Assembly: GCF_004217185.1 (NCBI RefSeq)
Contig: NZ_SHKL01000001.1
Coordinates: 1,115,001-1,179,000 of the forward strand
DNA: 64,000 bases
Direction of reading: 5' to 3'
Source of the DNA: Pseudonocardia sediminis
Lineage (GTDB): Bacteria > Actinomycetota > Actinomycetes > Mycobacteriales > Pseudonocardiaceae
Part shown: in pieces, positions 63,081 through 64,000 of the stretch
Numbering within the stretch: position 1 is the stretch's first letter
Layout: each line of letters opens with the position of its first letter
Notes under the pieces: generated by a model
Told to the model about the DNA's origin: nothing
The model's database searches: none
The model's input: the letters and a program-made list of their open reading frames with translations, nothing else
Translations under genes and position numbers: made by a program

Positions 63081-64000
63081 TCAGCCGGTGAGGATCCGCC
63101 AGGTGTGGGGCTCCAGGAGCAGGGGATCGTCGGTCGGGGCGGCTTCGGCCTGGACCTCGCCGTGCAGCTCGTCCGGGAAGCGGAACGGGGCGTCGTCCAC
63201 CGAGAGCAGCAGGACCAGGCCTCCGCCGTCGCCCTCGCGCGGGGCCGAGCGCAGGGCGATCGTGGTGTCGGTGACGTGCTCGACGGTGGTGCGGGCGTCC
63301 ACCAGCCAGGGGTGGCGGCGGCGGAGCCCGATCAGGCGCTGGTGCAGCTCACGGGTGGCGGCGCCGAACGGCGCGAGGCCGTCGGGGGTGTCCGGGAACG
63401 GCGGGCGGATCGCGTCGTCGCCGTGCTCGCGCTCCTCCTTGACGCCGGTGAACGCCTGCTCGTCCCCGGCGTAGATCGCCGGGATCCCGGCGACGGTCAT
63501 CAGCACCGCGACCGCGTGTCCGAGGTGCGCGGGGTTCTCCAGGCGGCTCGCGATGCGGGTGACGTCGTGGTTGCCGACGAACGTGAGCGGCGTGAACGTC
63601 GCCAGCATCTCCTCGTGCCGGCTCAGGTTCCAGGCCAGCTCGTGCAGGTTGCCGTCGTTGAGCGAGCTCCAGATCGACTTCCACAGCTCGTACTGGGTCA
63701 CCGAGTCCAGGCCCGACTCGGCGACGACCGCCGCGTAGTCGCCGTGGATGACCTCGCCGACGAACCACGCGTCCGGGTGCCGCTCCCGTACGCCCGGGAG
63801 CACGGCGGCCCAGAACGTCGACGGCACCTGGTAGGCGGCGTCGAGGCGCCAGCCGTCCACGCCGCGGTCGAGCCAGTGCGTCATGACGGCGGCGACGTGC
63901 GCGCGCACGGCCGGCTCGTCGTGGTCGAAGGAGACGAGCTTGTCGTGGCCCTCGAAGGCCTCGGGCTCGTCGCCGTTCCAGCGGAACCATCGGCCCGCCT
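63081..64000 (-). CDS. Alpha-amylase family (GH13) enzyme, 5' end outside the window
   Basis: The frame continues past the right edge, so only the C-terminal 306 residues are seen. They include MTHWLDRGVDGWRLDAAYQVPS (region II with nucleophile Asp), WFVGEVIHGDY (region III Glu) and LTFVGNHDVTRIASRL (region IV). The N-terminal region I and start are missing. It resembles small cytoplasmic alpha-amylases or glucosidases; the beta-sandwich domain at the end (IALRSAPREGDGGGLVLLLS) is short. Substrate not determined. Confidence 0.88.
   Translation of the reverse strand, partial: AGRWFRWNGDEPEAFEGHDKLVSFDHDEPAVRAHVAAVMTHWLDRGVDGWRLDAAYQVPSTFWAAVLPGVRERHPDAWFVGEVIHGDYAAVVAESGLDSVTQYELWKSIWSSLNDGNLHELAWNLSRHEEMLATFTPLTFVGNHDVTRIASRLENPAHLGHAVAVLMTVAGIPAIYAGDEQAFTGVKEEREHGDDAIRPPFPDTPDGLAPFGAATRELHQRLIGLRRRHPWLVDARTTVEHVTDTTIALRSAPREGDGGGLVLLLSVDDAPFRFPDELHGEVQAEAAPTDDPLLLEPHTWRILTG

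Overview
The window is high-GC, codon-biased DNA with close-packed genes and many GTG starts. The families present point to a mycolic-type or related actinomycete of the order Pseudonocardiales, Pseudonocardia-like: a ctaD-serB pair, the sulfide-carrier cysteine genes mec-cysO-cysM, a PIG-L (mycothiol-type) deacetylase, DUF574 methyltransferase, Pkn-type kinase, 13E12/DUF222 HNH protein and DUF3558 lipoprotein. The genus is an inference. No rRNA, tRNA, CRISPR array, prophage or complete insertion sequence was seen.

1-29 kb is a mosaic of small metabolic units. They are a Gls24-family protein, a SpoU rRNA/tRNA methylase, an acyl-CoA ligase, an aldo/keto reductase, an MFS exporter with a divergent ROK regulator, a pyruvate oxidase (PoxB) plus acetyl-CoA hydrolase/transferase operon, a UspA protein, a cysteine-rich YidD, a membrane Ser/Thr kinase with a sensor domain, a BKACE enzyme downstream of a DHA2 exporter, an isochorismatase operon, a lipoprotein chorismate mutase, MgtE, an MHS symporter, a TetR/SDR divergon with readable operators, and a GH13 glucosidase/LacI divergon.

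29-41 kb holds a MetX-like hydrolase, a CopB-type ATPase behind a CsoR-like palindrome, an XRE regulator/SDR divergon, two alpha/beta hydrolases, a UGT-type glycosyltransferase, a secreted tripeptidyl-aminopeptidase-like hydrolase, and a 13E12-type HNH protein behind a near-consensus SOS box.

41-48 kb is an aerobic benzoyl-CoA (box) pathway segment: benzoate-CoA ligase, boxC and boxB on the minus strand. A fused MoxR-type AAA ATPase/VWA protein is divergent to it and is a possible metal-centre activator.

48-64 kb is core genome: PIG-L deacetylase, ctaD, serB, a Pth2-domain protein, ohr, dinG, an acyl-CoA thioesterase, pncA-pncB, clpS-DUF2017, then mec-cysO-cysM and a second GH13 enzyme cut by the window end. 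From memory this follows the Mycobacterium tuberculosis Rv1329c-Rv1336 gene order. Between DUF2017 and mec sits a three-gene unit, a PE-like helical protein, a DUF3558 lipoprotein and a PPE-like protein, which I consider the most interesting locus in the window. Gene ends are often separated by long GC hairpins without U-tracts, and two of these are related 63-bp palindromes.
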